Below are positions 30,184 through 38,500 of a stretch of DNA of 56,029 nt, in pieces (within the stretch, counting starts at the first letter, position 1; every line of letters starts with the position of its first letter). Below the pieces are notes generated by a model that had not been told where the DNA came from, made no database searches, and saw nothing but the letters and a program-made list of their open reading frames with translations. This DNA comes from Oxalobacteraceae bacterium (GTDB lineage Bacteria; Pseudomonadota; Gammaproteobacteria; Burkholderiales; Burkholderiaceae_D). The stretch covers positions 1 to 56,029 of the forward strand of contig JAHFQV010000013.1 in assembly GCA_023259175.1 (NCBI GenBank), given 5' to 3'. Both the position numbers and the translations under genes were made by a program.

Positions 30184-31131
30184 TTACAAGCCTATGCGTA
30201 GCAAACGCGTACTATGCTCTTCCTGAATTTGAGAAAGCAAAATGTGTACTTGTTCGGTTTCCGACACGTCGCGCATTTTGCGGCCAGCAAAAATATCGAT
30301 GTCGCCGATCACGTCCATGTACTGGTCCGCCACCAATTGATATAAATGGATGTAGTGTCGGATCGAGGACTCGAATACACTGCTCATCAAGCCATGGAAA
30401 TCATGGGCTAGCTTTTGCATGCGATTGCGGGTGTCGTCACCGAGTTTGGTATAGCGCTGAATGATCGCCTCCCCATAGCGCACATGATGCACTTCATCGG
30501 CAAAGGCGCCACGAATGAGTTGCGTTAAACTAGGATCAAACACCGACCAGTAGGCCGCTTCATAGCGATAAATCGGATAGGCCATTCCTTCCAAGACGAT
30601 ATTGTGCGCCATCATGGCGGCGGCAAAGTCGCCACGATCAACTTGTTCCTCAATGAGATGGTAGAAGGCACGTAATTCTTTGGTGGTCATGTCTTCCATC
30701 ATTTGATCGCGGTCTTCGGGTGATACGCCAAATTGGGCAAGACGCTCGGAAAATACTTCGTAGTGACGGGCTTCATCGACCGCTTGGGTCGCTAAAAAAA
30801 TCTGTGATGCTTCGTCGGGCGCATGCTGAATTAATTTCGCAATACCTTTATACGACACCCGTTCTGCCGTGAGAAAAGTGGCGATATCGAGCTTGTAAAT
30901 TTGATTGACTAATTTGTCGTCCAATACTGCAAAATGGGTGGGCGCGATTTCGCGACCTATACCATACTCCGTATCTTTCAAAGTACGCCAAGCGGCTCTG
31001 CCCAACCAATGTTGTACGTCGAAGCGATCTGGGTTCCAGTCATCGGCCACGAACTTATTCTGTTTGGCGGGGGCAGGTGTTGCCACGGCAGGGGGGGGCG
31101 ATGGCAGATCTAAAATGAGTGCGTCGTTCAT
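30184..31131 (-). CDS. Ferritin-like di-iron protein (R2/AurF-like oxygenase)
   Basis: Soluble four-helix-bundle protein of 315 residues. The carboxylate and histidine ligands for a di-iron site are visible: a first-helix Glu (FLTAERVSYKG), DEARHYEVFSERL, a third-helix Glu (HNIVLEGMAYPI) and FADEVHHVRYGEA. This pattern is shared by ribonucleotide-reductase R2-like oxidases, AurF-type N-oxygenases and related oxygenases. The N-terminus is Pro/Ala-rich. Its stop lies 10 bases upstream of the AlkB-like gene, and its start overlaps the permease stop. N-oxidation of an amine would fit the cluster but is speculation. Confidence 0.75.
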   Translation of the reverse strand: MNDALILDLPSPPPAVATPAPAKQNKFVADDWNPDRFDVQHWLGRAAWRTLKDTEYGIGREIAPTHFAVLDDKLVNQIYKLDIATFLTAERVSYKGIAKLIQHAPDEASQIFLATQAVDEARHYEVFSERLAQFGVSPEDRDQMMEDMTTKELRAFYHLIEEQVDRGDFAAAMMAHNIVLEGMAYPIYRYEAAYWSVFDPSLTQLIRGAFADEVHHVRYGEAIIQRYTKLGDDTRNRMQKLAHDFHGLMSSVFESSIRHYIHLYQLVADQYMDVIGDIDIFAGRKMRDVSETEQVHILLSQIQEEHSTRLLRIGL

Positions 31132-32456
31132 GCTCGATGTCCTTGGGTTTTGTTGTTCTTGAAGCGAAATAGAAAGAAATTAGTCACGACCAGCGCGCAG
31201 ACTTCACCAATCAATATGCCACGCATGACTTGATTTTCTGGCGAAAAAAACACGCCGCCTGCGATGATGAGTAAAAAAATGGCGGTGCAAAAAACCAAGA
31301 TGGGATGCATTGCATGACGCACCCCTCTGTGGTCTTTGCGCCGCCTGAAAACTAACCACGCAAGCAAAACACAGGCATAGATCAGCGCCAAATGGAAACT
31401 CAGCAATTGGCTAAGGCTGCTATTGAATGTTTCAAAGCTCATCAGGGGAGCGATGATAAGTACGCATGCCGATATAAAGAGCATCGCGTTTCTGGGGCTT
31501 AAGCGCTCGCCATGCAAACGCGCAAACCAAGCCGGAATTTCAGCCTCGCGTCCAAGGCTATAGAGTATCCGTGCAGCGCCAGAAAGACCTACGTTAAATG
31601 AACTTAATACCGCCAAAAGACTAATGATGACCACCAAGCCTTTGGCCAAGTTGGAATTTAAAACGCGCGCTAATTCCAAATGCGGTAGTGCAAAGTGGGC
31701 CAGTGCGCCAGTGGCAAAACGTGCCTCGAGCGCCATCGCAAATTGGGCGTAAATGCCCGCAATGACCACAACGGCCAGCATCAGTGCTATCGGCAAATTA
31801 CGTTGAAAAGATTCATGCCGCGTCACATGCAAGACCGCCCACTCGATGCCGATAAACAGAAACAGTGCGCGCGGAACGGCATTGAGAAAATCAATATCAT
31901 TTGCCGAGTTTGCTGCTGAGGCTGCTGTCGAGAGTGTCGACATTGTCGGTATTAGACTTGCTCCGTTTTGCGCCCAAATAGACAGCCAGCACATCATCAA
32001 CACCACACCCACCGTCATGAGAATTTGCAATTGCAAAGATAATTCATAACCTCTCAAATTGACGAACAATACAAAGCCTAACAAGATGAGCAGGGCGAAT
32101 CCAGCCAAGACGGGTGAAAATAGGCTCACCAACAGTAAATGGCACAAATAAATTTCCAAGCCGCCGATGAGTAGCACCATCAATACGTAGAACAAAGTCG
32201 CGGCAACGGAGAACCGATTTCCGAACGCATATTTGCTAAATGCGCGGATACCGATTGCACCGGGAAATTTGGACGAAAGTTCGGAGAAGCACAAAACCAC
32301 AACGGCCATACATAAGCCAGCAGCGATCAGTGACAGTAGAAGAGTGCTACCCCGCACAAAAGGAAACAAGGAAACCAAAATCGTGTTGCAACTGATGGTG
32401 ATCGCCATCCCAATTGCAATCGCCGATAGCTTCAAAATTTCCGACGCAGATTTCAT
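31128..32456 (-). CDS. APC-superfamily amino-acid permease
   Basis: Inner-membrane transporter of 442 residues with about 12 hydrophobic helices. The opening helix with Gly-rich unwound segment (ISCNTILVSLFPFVRGSTLL) and the SSFNVGLSGAARILYSLGREAEIPAWFARLH segment fit the APC amino-acid/polyamine family. It is the only small-molecule importer in the cluster and may bring in an amino acid or amine used as donor or building block. One base separates it from the SCP2-like gene and it overlaps the next gene by four bases. Confidence 0.82.
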   Translation of the reverse strand: MKSASEILKLSAIAIGMAITISCNTILVSLFPFVRGSTLLLSLIAAGLCMAVVVLCFSELSSKFPGAIGIRAFSKYAFGNRFSVAATLFYVLMVLLIGGLEIYLCHLLLVSLFSPVLAGFALLILLGFVLFVNLRGYELSLQLQILMTVGVVLMMCWLSIWAQNGASLIPTMSTLSTAASAANSANDIDFLNAVPRALFLFIGIEWAVLHVTRHESFQRNLPIALMLAVVVIAGIYAQFAMALEARFATGALAHFALPHLELARVLNSNLAKGLVVIISLLAVLSSFNVGLSGAARILYSLGREAEIPAWFARLHGERLSPRNAMLFISACVLIIAPLMSFETFNSSLSQLLSFHLALIYACVLLAWLVFRRRKDHRGVRHAMHPILVFCTAIFLLIIAGGVFFSPENQVMRGILIGEVCALVVTNFFLFRFKNNKTQGHRA

Positions 32457-32457
32457 C

Positions 32458-32805
32458 TCAAAGTCCCCACAAAATCAGGGCGATCGCATCGAGCTTGACC
32501 TGATCATTCATGGGGCCATAAATGGACAACAGGCCTTCGTTATTCGCTCGTATCCCGTTGACGCGTCCTGCAAAGAGTCCTTGCATAATGACGCTGTCGC
32601 CAATGATGCGCATGGTGCAGTCAAAGCTAGTATTGGGTTCGCAGACTTGGACTTCTTGAATTTTTCCATCCTCAATGGCTAAACGGTAGCGTGACTTGCT
32701 ATCGCTCTCCTCAAGTAAAACGTCGGTGTTCCAACCTTTCACGATGCGTTGTATGTGGGCGTTGTCGTTGACTTGCGTTTTAAATTCTTCGAGTAATTGC
32801 AGCAT
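32458..32805 (-). CDS. SCP2 sterol-carrier-like lipid-binding protein
   Basis: A 115-residue soluble protein resembling the SCP2 fold: alternating strands (SKSRYRLAIEDGKIQEVQV), TSFDCTMRIIGDSVIMQGLFAGRVNGIRAN, and a C-terminal LSIYGPMNDQVKLDAIALIL with the typical 'G.....LD.I' ending. SCP2 domains bind single lipid chains and often accompany lipid-modifying enzymes. No signal peptide, so cytoplasmic. It may shuttle acyl intermediates between the soluble and membrane enzymes. Confidence 0.7.
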   Translation of the reverse strand: MLQLLEEFKTQVNDNAHIQRIVKGWNTDVLLEESDSKSRYRLAIEDGKIQEVQVCEPNTSFDCTMRIIGDSVIMQGLFAGRVNGIRANNEGLLSIYGPMNDQVKLDAIALILWGL

Positions 32806-32852
32806 ATGAATTCCTAAAAGAGGCGCTAAAAGCGCTGATATGTTTTGACGTG

Positions 32853-33620
32853 CTAATGCGGCGATTTCGCAGATTTATCTGTTTTTGCTTCGACCTCAAT
32901 ACTGGATCGCCAAATCGCAGAAGCTTCTTCTATCCAATCGCTATCGTCTTGGTAGTAAAGTCTAGCTGCGCATAGGCGCTCGTCCTGATTATCTAAACCA
33001 GCAGTCGATGGGCTGGGCGCGCGGGGCGCTTGATGAACCGGACCGCCGCTGCGAAATAGCACATCCAAGATTAAGGCAGGCGGTGAAATGGTGTACCAAC
33101 GGCGCTCGTTCCAGTGATGATGCCCCATGTGCTGGTTCCGTACATAACGCATGATGGGACCCGGTTCATACGGTGAGTGCACCACCAAATGCCACCATTC
33201 GAACATTAGGTAGCCCAAGATCAAGCCAGTAGAAAGTGCCGCCGTGCGCGCTGCGTTTTGGGTAAGCAAAGCGTAAATCACGATGTTTAAAAAAAGCGCG
33301 GGCAGTGTGTACCACATCGGCGTAAACAATAAATCTAAGCGACGTGGTTTATCGTGATGACCCAAGTGCAAACGATACAACAAACGATACAGGGTTTTAT
33401 GTTTGGGCATCACACCGTGAAACACCCAAACATGGCTAAAGTATTCCTGCGGCAGATAGAGCAACCAGCCACAGGACAATAGGAGTAGCGCGTCCATCGG
33501 CTTGAGTTGGGTAAATGAGAACCCCATTCCAGCTAGGCAGATCAAACCGTAAAAAATGACGCTATGCTCGGTGAAATACGCCTGACGCAATTGGCTCAAC
33601 ATGGGCACACTACGGTTCAT
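32853..33620 (-). CDS. Sterol desaturase/fatty-acid hydroxylase superfamily membrane protein
   Basis: Membrane di-iron enzyme of 255 residues with His boxes HVWVFH, LHLGHHDKPRR, HLVVHSPYEPG and NQHMGHHHWNERR, and four or so membrane helices. The last box, with WYTIS, is typical of fatty-acid-hydroxylase-type proteins that act on long chains. It overlaps the aminotransferase-reductase fusion gene by four bases (ATGA), so both are made together. Substrate inferred to be a fatty chain. Confidence 0.82.
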   Translation of the reverse strand: MNRSVPMLSQLRQAYFTEHSVIFYGLICLAGMGFSFTQLKPMDALLLLSCGWLLYLPQEYFSHVWVFHGVMPKHKTLYRLLYRLHLGHHDKPRRLDLLFTPMWYTLPALFLNIVIYALLTQNAARTAALSTGLILGYLMFEWWHLVVHSPYEPGPIMRYVRNQHMGHHHWNERRWYTISPPALILDVLFRSGGPVHQAPRAPSPSTAGLDNQDERLCAARLYYQDDSDWIEEASAIWRSSIEVEAKTDKSAKSPH

Positions 33621-36307
33621 AGTTTCACTCCCGCCACATGTCTTTCCGAATTGTTTAAGTTCGTTAGATCGATTTCACTTTCCGTGGTCGCGATGCAGTC
33701 TGCAAAGCCGTGTGATAAAGCGAGACGATAAATGCGTTGCGCTTGTTCGTAAGGGATACGGTTGCCTAGGCTGTGTGACTGTTTCGCGCCGCTCATGGCT
33801 AGGGTGATGGTTTCAGACAAACAGGCCAGATTGAGCGTTTGATCGAAGCCTAGAATATTGGCGCGTCCAAACAAATAGGGTTCGACGAATTTTACGACGC
33901 CCCCTTCGAATACCAAAACGTCGGGGCGTTCGCTGCCTACGCTGCATTTGAGATCGGGCGGACGCGCAGCATCGCAAACCACGGACATTTCTTTTAACCA
34001 GGCCGGCTCGATAAAGCTCTTACCTTGGCTGGTTGCGGACAGTACGCCGTGTGCGCTGCGTATCACTTCTTCGATGTTAACCGAGATACGCACCGGTGGC
34101 GTGCCGGACAAACAAGCTTCGACTACGTCTTTAATTTCGCGATAATCGGGTTCGCGGTCGCGCAGTAAAATTTGATTACAAGTGCTGACCACGGCTAGAG
34201 GCGAATTGAGGTGGGTGCGCAAAAATTGGGCGAGACCGTTGCTGCTGCCTCTTTGCATTTGTAAGAGCGCCTGCGCATAAATTTCACCCGCGATTGAAGC
34301 TAAGGTATCTAAGGCCTGCGCGTTATTGGCATTACCCACCAAACTTAAATGGGCATAGTGATCGGCCAAATGAATGGCGGCAAGTCGTCCTACCGAACCC
34401 GCCGCACCGATCACCGCGACGTGGGTGTCAGGATGTCTTTGACCCGTCGCTAACAGTGCTTTATGCAGGCTTTCAGCACTGGCAATGGCGGTGAAGCTGT
34501 TACCGGTGGTAATTGGAATGCCCTCGTCTGCGATGTCCATGCCACCACGAGAAATGATGGAGGTAAACGCACCTAAACCAACGATGTCAGCACCTAAGGA
34601 TTTCGCGCATTCTATGTATTGTTGCAGCAAGCGTTGCCGATTGACTTTACTCAGGCGCATCATTTTTTCAGGTGGCAAGGGGCAAGCGATTAGCCATCCT
34701 TCTACATAGCCACCCAAAGCCGATTGTATTTTCGCCGCATGAAACACTGGCGCAGGCTCATAGCGTTTCGAGAACCAGCTTTGCATCCATGCTTGAAATT
34801 CACTTTTATGTGGCTCAACGAGCGCCAAAATTGAGCGCGGCATGATGTTGAGTAAATCTTCGTCAGAGGTGGGATGAATTAGAAAGGCAAAGCTGCCTAA
34901 TTTTTCCTGGGTCGGATGACTGAGATTTTTACTTTGCGTAACCAGACTAACCTCAGACAATTTTTTGCTGGCATAATCGAGTTCGCTAGGGTCACGCTTG
35001 ATCAAGTAGGAAAATAGCGCGGAGAACTGTTTGCAGCGTATCAGGGAAGCGCATTCTTCGAGTGCATTGATTAAATGATCGATGTGTTCTTTTTCGATGA
35101 TGAGCGGTGGTTCTATGCGGAGTAAATCCTGGCGATTAAAAAGCGGTGCAACGATGACTTTCGATACATTCACCAAGAAGCCGCAGATCAATGGCACGAT
35201 GTAGCCTTGCACGCTGGCATGGGCTAGGAAATAGCTTTCAGCACCAGAAAAAGCTTTGATACGCAGACTATGCATCAGCCCTAAACCCTGATGCTGCGCG
35301 AAGACATCGGGATATTTTTCGACCAATGCATCTAAGCGATGACCGAGATAAGGGCCGATTTCACGCACATGCTTGAGCAAGGCATGATCATTTTCTTTCA
35401 GCTTCTTAATGGTTGCCAAAGCAGCGCGGCTGGCTAATTGGTTGTTTGCGAAAGTCGAACTATGGTAGTAGCCGAATTCCTCAGTCCAAGCTTTACGGGT
35501 ACAAAGCGTGGCACCAATCGGCATTAAACCGCCGCCCAATGCTTTGGCTAGACAGAGAATATCGGGCTTTACGTTGGCAAAACGTTTGATTGAAAAGAAC
35601 TCACCGAGTCGTCCAATACCCGTTTGAATTTCATCGACGATTAACATTGCACCGTGGTGTTGGCATAGTTCCGCAATCCGTTGCACATAGGCGACGCTCA
35701 AGGGCTGCATACCGCCTTCACCCAAAACCGTTTCCAGAATGAAGCCTGCAATTTCTCGCTCTTTAAATGCTGCCTCTAGCGCGCCGAAATCTTCCGGTTC
35801 GACTTTGATACTGTCCTCGGTATTGATGAGGAAGGGCTCGCTATACACGGGATTGCCGGTCACAGCCAGCGCGCCAGAAGTTTTACCGTGAAAGCCCAAT
35901 TGCAAACTGATGATAGTGCTGCGACCGGTCGCCGCTTTCGCCATTTTCAATGCAGCCTCGACCGCTTCCGCGCCACTATTACTTAACACTGCGTGGGCGA
36001 ATTGGTATTCTGGTTCAAGCTCGACTAAGACTTTCGCCAGATCAATCGCACCGCGTGTGTAAAACGGCTGCACCATGGAAGGTTCACCATCGCAATCGAT
36101 GATGGCTTGACGTATTTCTTTAGGATCGTGGCCGAAGGGTACCGCACCATATTGCGCAAGAAAATCGAGATACGGTGTCGATTGCTCATCATACAAATAG
36201 ACACCATCACCTTTGATCATGGTTTTGTCGAATTGTATGTGCTTGAGTAAGAAGGCACGCTCTGGATTGAGGTGACAGCGTAATGGGGATTTCATAGAGG
36301 CACTCAT
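33617..36307 (-). CDS. Fusion of class III PLP aminotransferase and acyl-ACP-reductase-like domain
   Basis: An 896-residue two-domain enzyme and the likely core of the cluster. Residues about 1-430 are a class III (omega/acetylornithine type) aminotransferase: SNSGAEAVEAALK, LIVDEIQTGIGR, and the PLP lysine (about 255) in CLAKALGGGLMPIGA. Residues about 470-885 resemble cyanobacterial acyl-ACP reductase (AAR): GLGAFTSI, TGNSFTAI, Rossmann VAVIGAAGSVG (about 630-640), FEGGVVKF and LNLACLSETITLAM, whose Cys (about 829) aligns with the AAR acylation cysteine. Inferred reaction: acyl thioester to aldehyde to amine in one protein. Start at 36307 overlaps the upstream stop (ATGA). The AAR half is judged from motifs only. 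Confidence 0.85.
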   Translation of the reverse strand: MSASMKSPLRCHLNPERAFLLKHIQFDKTMIKGDGVYLYDEQSTPYLDFLAQYGAVPFGHDPKEIRQAIIDCDGEPSMVQPFYTRGAIDLAKVLVELEPEYQFAHAVLSNSGAEAVEAALKMAKAATGRSTIISLQLGFHGKTSGALAVTGNPVYSEPFLINTEDSIKVEPEDFGALEAAFKEREIAGFILETVLGEGGMQPLSVAYVQRIAELCQHHGAMLIVDEIQTGIGRLGEFFSIKRFANVKPDILCLAKALGGGLMPIGATLCTRKAWTEEFGYYHSSTFANNQLASRAALATIKKLKENDHALLKHVREIGPYLGHRLDALVEKYPDVFAQHQGLGLMHSLRIKAFSGAESYFLAHASVQGYIVPLICGFLVNVSKVIVAPLFNRQDLLRIEPPLIIEKEHIDHLINALEECASLIRCKQFSALFSYLIKRDPSELDYASKKLSEVSLVTQSKNLSHPTQEKLGSFAFLIHPTSDEDLLNIMPRSILALVEPHKSEFQAWMQSWFSKRYEPAPVFHAAKIQSALGGYVEGWLIACPLPPEKMMRLSKVNRQRLLQQYIECAKSLGADIVGLGAFTSIISRGGMDIADEGIPITTGNSFTAIASAESLHKALLATGQRHPDTHVAVIGAAGSVGRLAAIHLADHYAHLSLVGNANNAQALDTLASIAGEIYAQALLQMQRGSSNGLAQFLRTHLNSPLAVVSTCNQILLRDREPDYREIKDVVEACLSGTPPVRISVNIEEVIRSAHGVLSATSQGKSFIEPAWLKEMSVVCDAARPPDLKCSVGSERPDVLVFEGGVVKFVEPYLFGRANILGFDQTLNLACLSETITLAMSGAKQSHSLGNRIPYEQAQRIYRLALSHGFADCIATTESEIDLTNLNNSERHVAGVKL

Positions 36308-36744
36308 TTCGTCAGATAGCTGAAAATGACAGCGCAACTACCGAGCGTAGCGCTGATTAACATGGATATTTTGTAGCGAAAAAAAAGCGCGCCTTTTTCA
36401 GAGTCCAAGGCGAAAAAGACGCGCGGCCAAATCACAAAACTGCCATACAAATGCATCGCTAACATGCCGACCCATGTCCCCATTTTCAGCATGAAGCTGG
36501 TGGAGTTGAGATTGATACCCTGATGGAGGGCTAAGGCGGTGCCAGAGACCATGGTCAGGAAAATCAATGCGTACAGTAGCGGCGCAGCGCGGGTACCTTG
36601 TGCTTGCATCAGCTCGGCATAGCCATTGCCCGCACGCGAGCGATACATCGGGAACAGTAAAACCAGATTAAAGTACATGGCACCCAACCATGAGAGCATG
36701 GAGAAGACATGAACCAGTACGATGATTTGCCAAAAATTGATCAT
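36304..36744 (-). CDS. Small CopD-like four-helix membrane protein
   Basis: A 146-residue inner-membrane protein with four hydrophobic helices. The first (IIVLVHVFSMLSWLGAMYFNLVLLFPMY) has the His and Trp-Leu-Gly pattern of CopD/DUF2269-type membrane proteins, some of which bind haem or copper. It sits between the rhodanese-ThiF gene (four bases) and the aminotransferase-reductase gene (four-base overlap), so it is clearly part of the operon. A possible role is a redox or structural partner of the membrane oxygenases. Function not known. Confidence 0.55.
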   Translation of the reverse strand: MINFWQIIVLVHVFSMLSWLGAMYFNLVLLFPMYRSRAGNGYAELMQAQGTRAAPLLYALIFLTMVSGTALALHQGINLNSTSFMLKMGTWVGMLAMHLYGSFVIWPRVFFALDSEKGALFFRYKISMLISATLGSCAVIFSYLTK

Positions 36745-36747
36745 GAC

Positions 36748-37905
36748 TTAAATACCGCACATGTAAGCATCTATCGGTTTGATCACAATTTCGTCGGCAT
36801 GGTGGCCGCATAAACAGCCCGGCGCCTTGTCAATTTCTAGCAAGGAGACGTCGTTATTGAGGGCATCAAAGCGCAACATCTTGCCGACCAAATTGCTGCC
36901 GATATTGAGTAAAAGTTTGATCGCTTCCACCGCCTGCAAGACACCGATAATGCCCGGCAAAACACCGAGTACACCGGCTTCTGCACAGGAAGGTGCCATT
37001 TCGGGTGGCGGTAACTCGGGGTAAATGCAACGATAGCAGGGCGCATCGGCAGCACCACCGAAGCTGGTGACGTAACCTTCAAAGCGATACACCGCAGCGT
37101 GGACATTGCGAATGCCGAGCTTGACGCAGGCATCGTTGATTAAATAGCGGGTTTTGAAATTGTCCGAACCGTCGAGTACCAGATCATAATTTTTCAAAAT
37201 ATCGAGTGCATTGGTCTCATCTAAAAAGTGCGGATGCACTTCAACTTTGACCATAGAATTGAGACGCTTAATCGAAGCGGCGGCGGAATTGACTTTGAGT
37301 TCACCTAATTGATCTTCGCCGTGAATGATCTGCCTTTGTAAATTGCTGCTTTCGACCACGTCTGCATCGACGATGCCGAGAGTACCGACACCCGCAGCGG
37401 CCAAATACAGTGCCGCTGGCGAACCTAAGCCGCCAACGCCAATCAGTAACACGCGACTTTTCATCAAGCGCAATTGACCCGCTTCGCCCACTTCCGGTAC
37501 CAGTAAATGACGAGCGTAGCGTTCTTTCGCCGCGCTATTGAGTTGTTGTGGGATTTTGATTTCGAGTGCGCTTTCTTTCCAGTTTTTGTAGCCACCGCGC
37601 ACGCTATACACTTTTTCGTAGCCCAGATTTTTCAGGCTTTCCGCCGCAAATAAGGAACGCAAGCCGCCCGCACACATGACGGCGATGGGGCGGGTTTTAT
37701 CGTCGATTAATTGATGTACTTTCAGTTCGAGCTGGCCTCGTGCCAAGTGTTTGGCAGCCGTCGGTGTGCCGTCTTTGAGTTCATCGGCATCACGTACATC
37801 GAGCAAAATGGCATCCTCATCCATCACCATTTGCAAGGCTTGAATCGGCGAGATTTCTTTTAATGTTTCGCGTAAATAGGCGGCGCGGCCTTCATATCCA
37901 CTCAT
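36748..37905 (-). CDS. Rhodanese-ThiF/MoeB fusion: E1-like activator of a ThiS-type carrier
   Basis: A 385-residue enzyme with a rhodanese domain first (about 1-115; active-site Cys about 78 in VMCAGGLRS) and an E1-like adenylyltransferase domain second (about 120-385): RHLLVPEVGEAGQ, GVGGLGSPAALYLAAAGVG, SNLQRQ, DGSDNFKTRYLIND, and zinc cysteines CYRC and CLCG. In MoeZ/MOCS3-type proteins the rhodanese usually comes last, so this order is reversed. It should adenylate the C-terminal Gly of the ThiS-like protein encoded immediately upstream and load sulfur on it. Start at 37905 has GGGGG before it; the frame extends to 37920. Confidence 0.85.
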   Translation of the reverse strand: MSGYEGRAAYLRETLKEISPIQALQMVMDEDAILLDVRDADELKDGTPTAAKHLARGQLELKVHQLIDDKTRPIAVMCAGGLRSLFAAESLKNLGYEKVYSVRGGYKNWKESALEIKIPQQLNSAAKERYARHLLVPEVGEAGQLRLMKSRVLLIGVGGLGSPAALYLAAAGVGTLGIVDADVVESSNLQRQIIHGEDQLGELKVNSAAASIKRLNSMVKVEVHPHFLDETNALDILKNYDLVLDGSDNFKTRYLINDACVKLGIRNVHAAVYRFEGYVTSFGGAADAPCYRCIYPELPPPEMAPSCAEAGVLGVLPGIIGVLQAVEAIKLLLNIGSNLVGKMLRFDALNNDVSLLEIDKAPGCLCGHHADEIVIKPIDAYMCGI

Positions 37906-37906
37906 C

Positions 37907-38188
37907 TTAACCCCCGGCAAAAGCGGTCATGATTTCTAAGCGCGACTGCTCAGAAACCGGGCTATGAACACCACCCGTTTGACGGATATGTTTGCCGTCG
38001 AGGTAAATGTTGATGTAACGCTTGGGCTCGCTGTGGTCGGCTTCGAGTAAGCGTTCAGACATTTGCGGATCGAGCGTATTGAGCTGCAACAAGGCATCAA
38101 GCACGGTATCTGCCTGGAAGGAAACCTGGGCCACGCCACGGGCGAATTTGCGCAGTGGGACTGGTAGATTGACATGTACGGTCGTCAT
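37907..38188 (-). CDS. ThiS/MoaD-family ubiquitin-like sulfur carrier
   Basis: A 93-residue beta-grasp protein ending in the required Gly-Gly (MTAFAGG). This end is adenylated by an E1-like enzyme and turned into a thiocarboxylate that delivers sulfur. Visible: the N-terminal strand VHVNLPVPLRKF, the central helix (TVLDALLQLNTLDPQMSERL), RYINIYLDGKHI and SRLEIMTAFAGG. The ATG at 38188 has GGAG six bases upstream; the frame extends to 38200 without a ribosome site. It is the first gene of the minus-strand operon, one base from its partner rhodanese-ThiF gene. Confidence 0.87.
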   Translation of the reverse strand: MTTVHVNLPVPLRKFARGVAQVSFQADTVLDALLQLNTLDPQMSERLLEADHSEPKRYINIYLDGKHIRQTGGVHSPVSEQSRLEIMTAFAGG

Positions 38189-38500
38189 AGTTTGCTCCAT
38201 TTAAGCTGAAAATAAACCGGAAATTCGCTGAGAAAATACTTCCCCGTGATTAAGGTCCTAGGCGGGGGGGGCTGGCCTTGTTATCGAAAAATGTCGCAAC
38301 AAGGCTTACGGGTTTGGATTATCAATCAAGCATTCAGAAGACGAAATAGTGCGAATGACCATTGCCGTTGAACCGGGGCTTTCGGCATGAGCCGTTCGGC
38401 TTATTGAGTTGCCTCTTCACTAAAGCTAATCTTCCGCCATTCCTATCGCAGCTTTTTCTGCTGTTTCTAATGTTGGATGACTTTGGCGTTTGGAGATTTG
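38189..38500. promoter_or_regulatory. Divergent promoter region of the lipid cluster with an 8 bp inverted repeat
   Basis: This 312 bp gap separates the two operons and must hold both promoters. It contains a perfect inverted repeat, GCCTTGTT and AACAAGGC (38275-38305, 15-base spacer), which could be a regulator site, and a hairpin AGCC-gttc-GGCT near 38390. I see no clear -35/-10 pair. Confidence 0.45.

Noticed and set aside
36748-38188. Molybdopterin or thiamine synthesis operon
   Set aside because: No thiG, thiE, moaE, moaA or mogA gene lies nearby, and the pair is embedded in a lipid operon.
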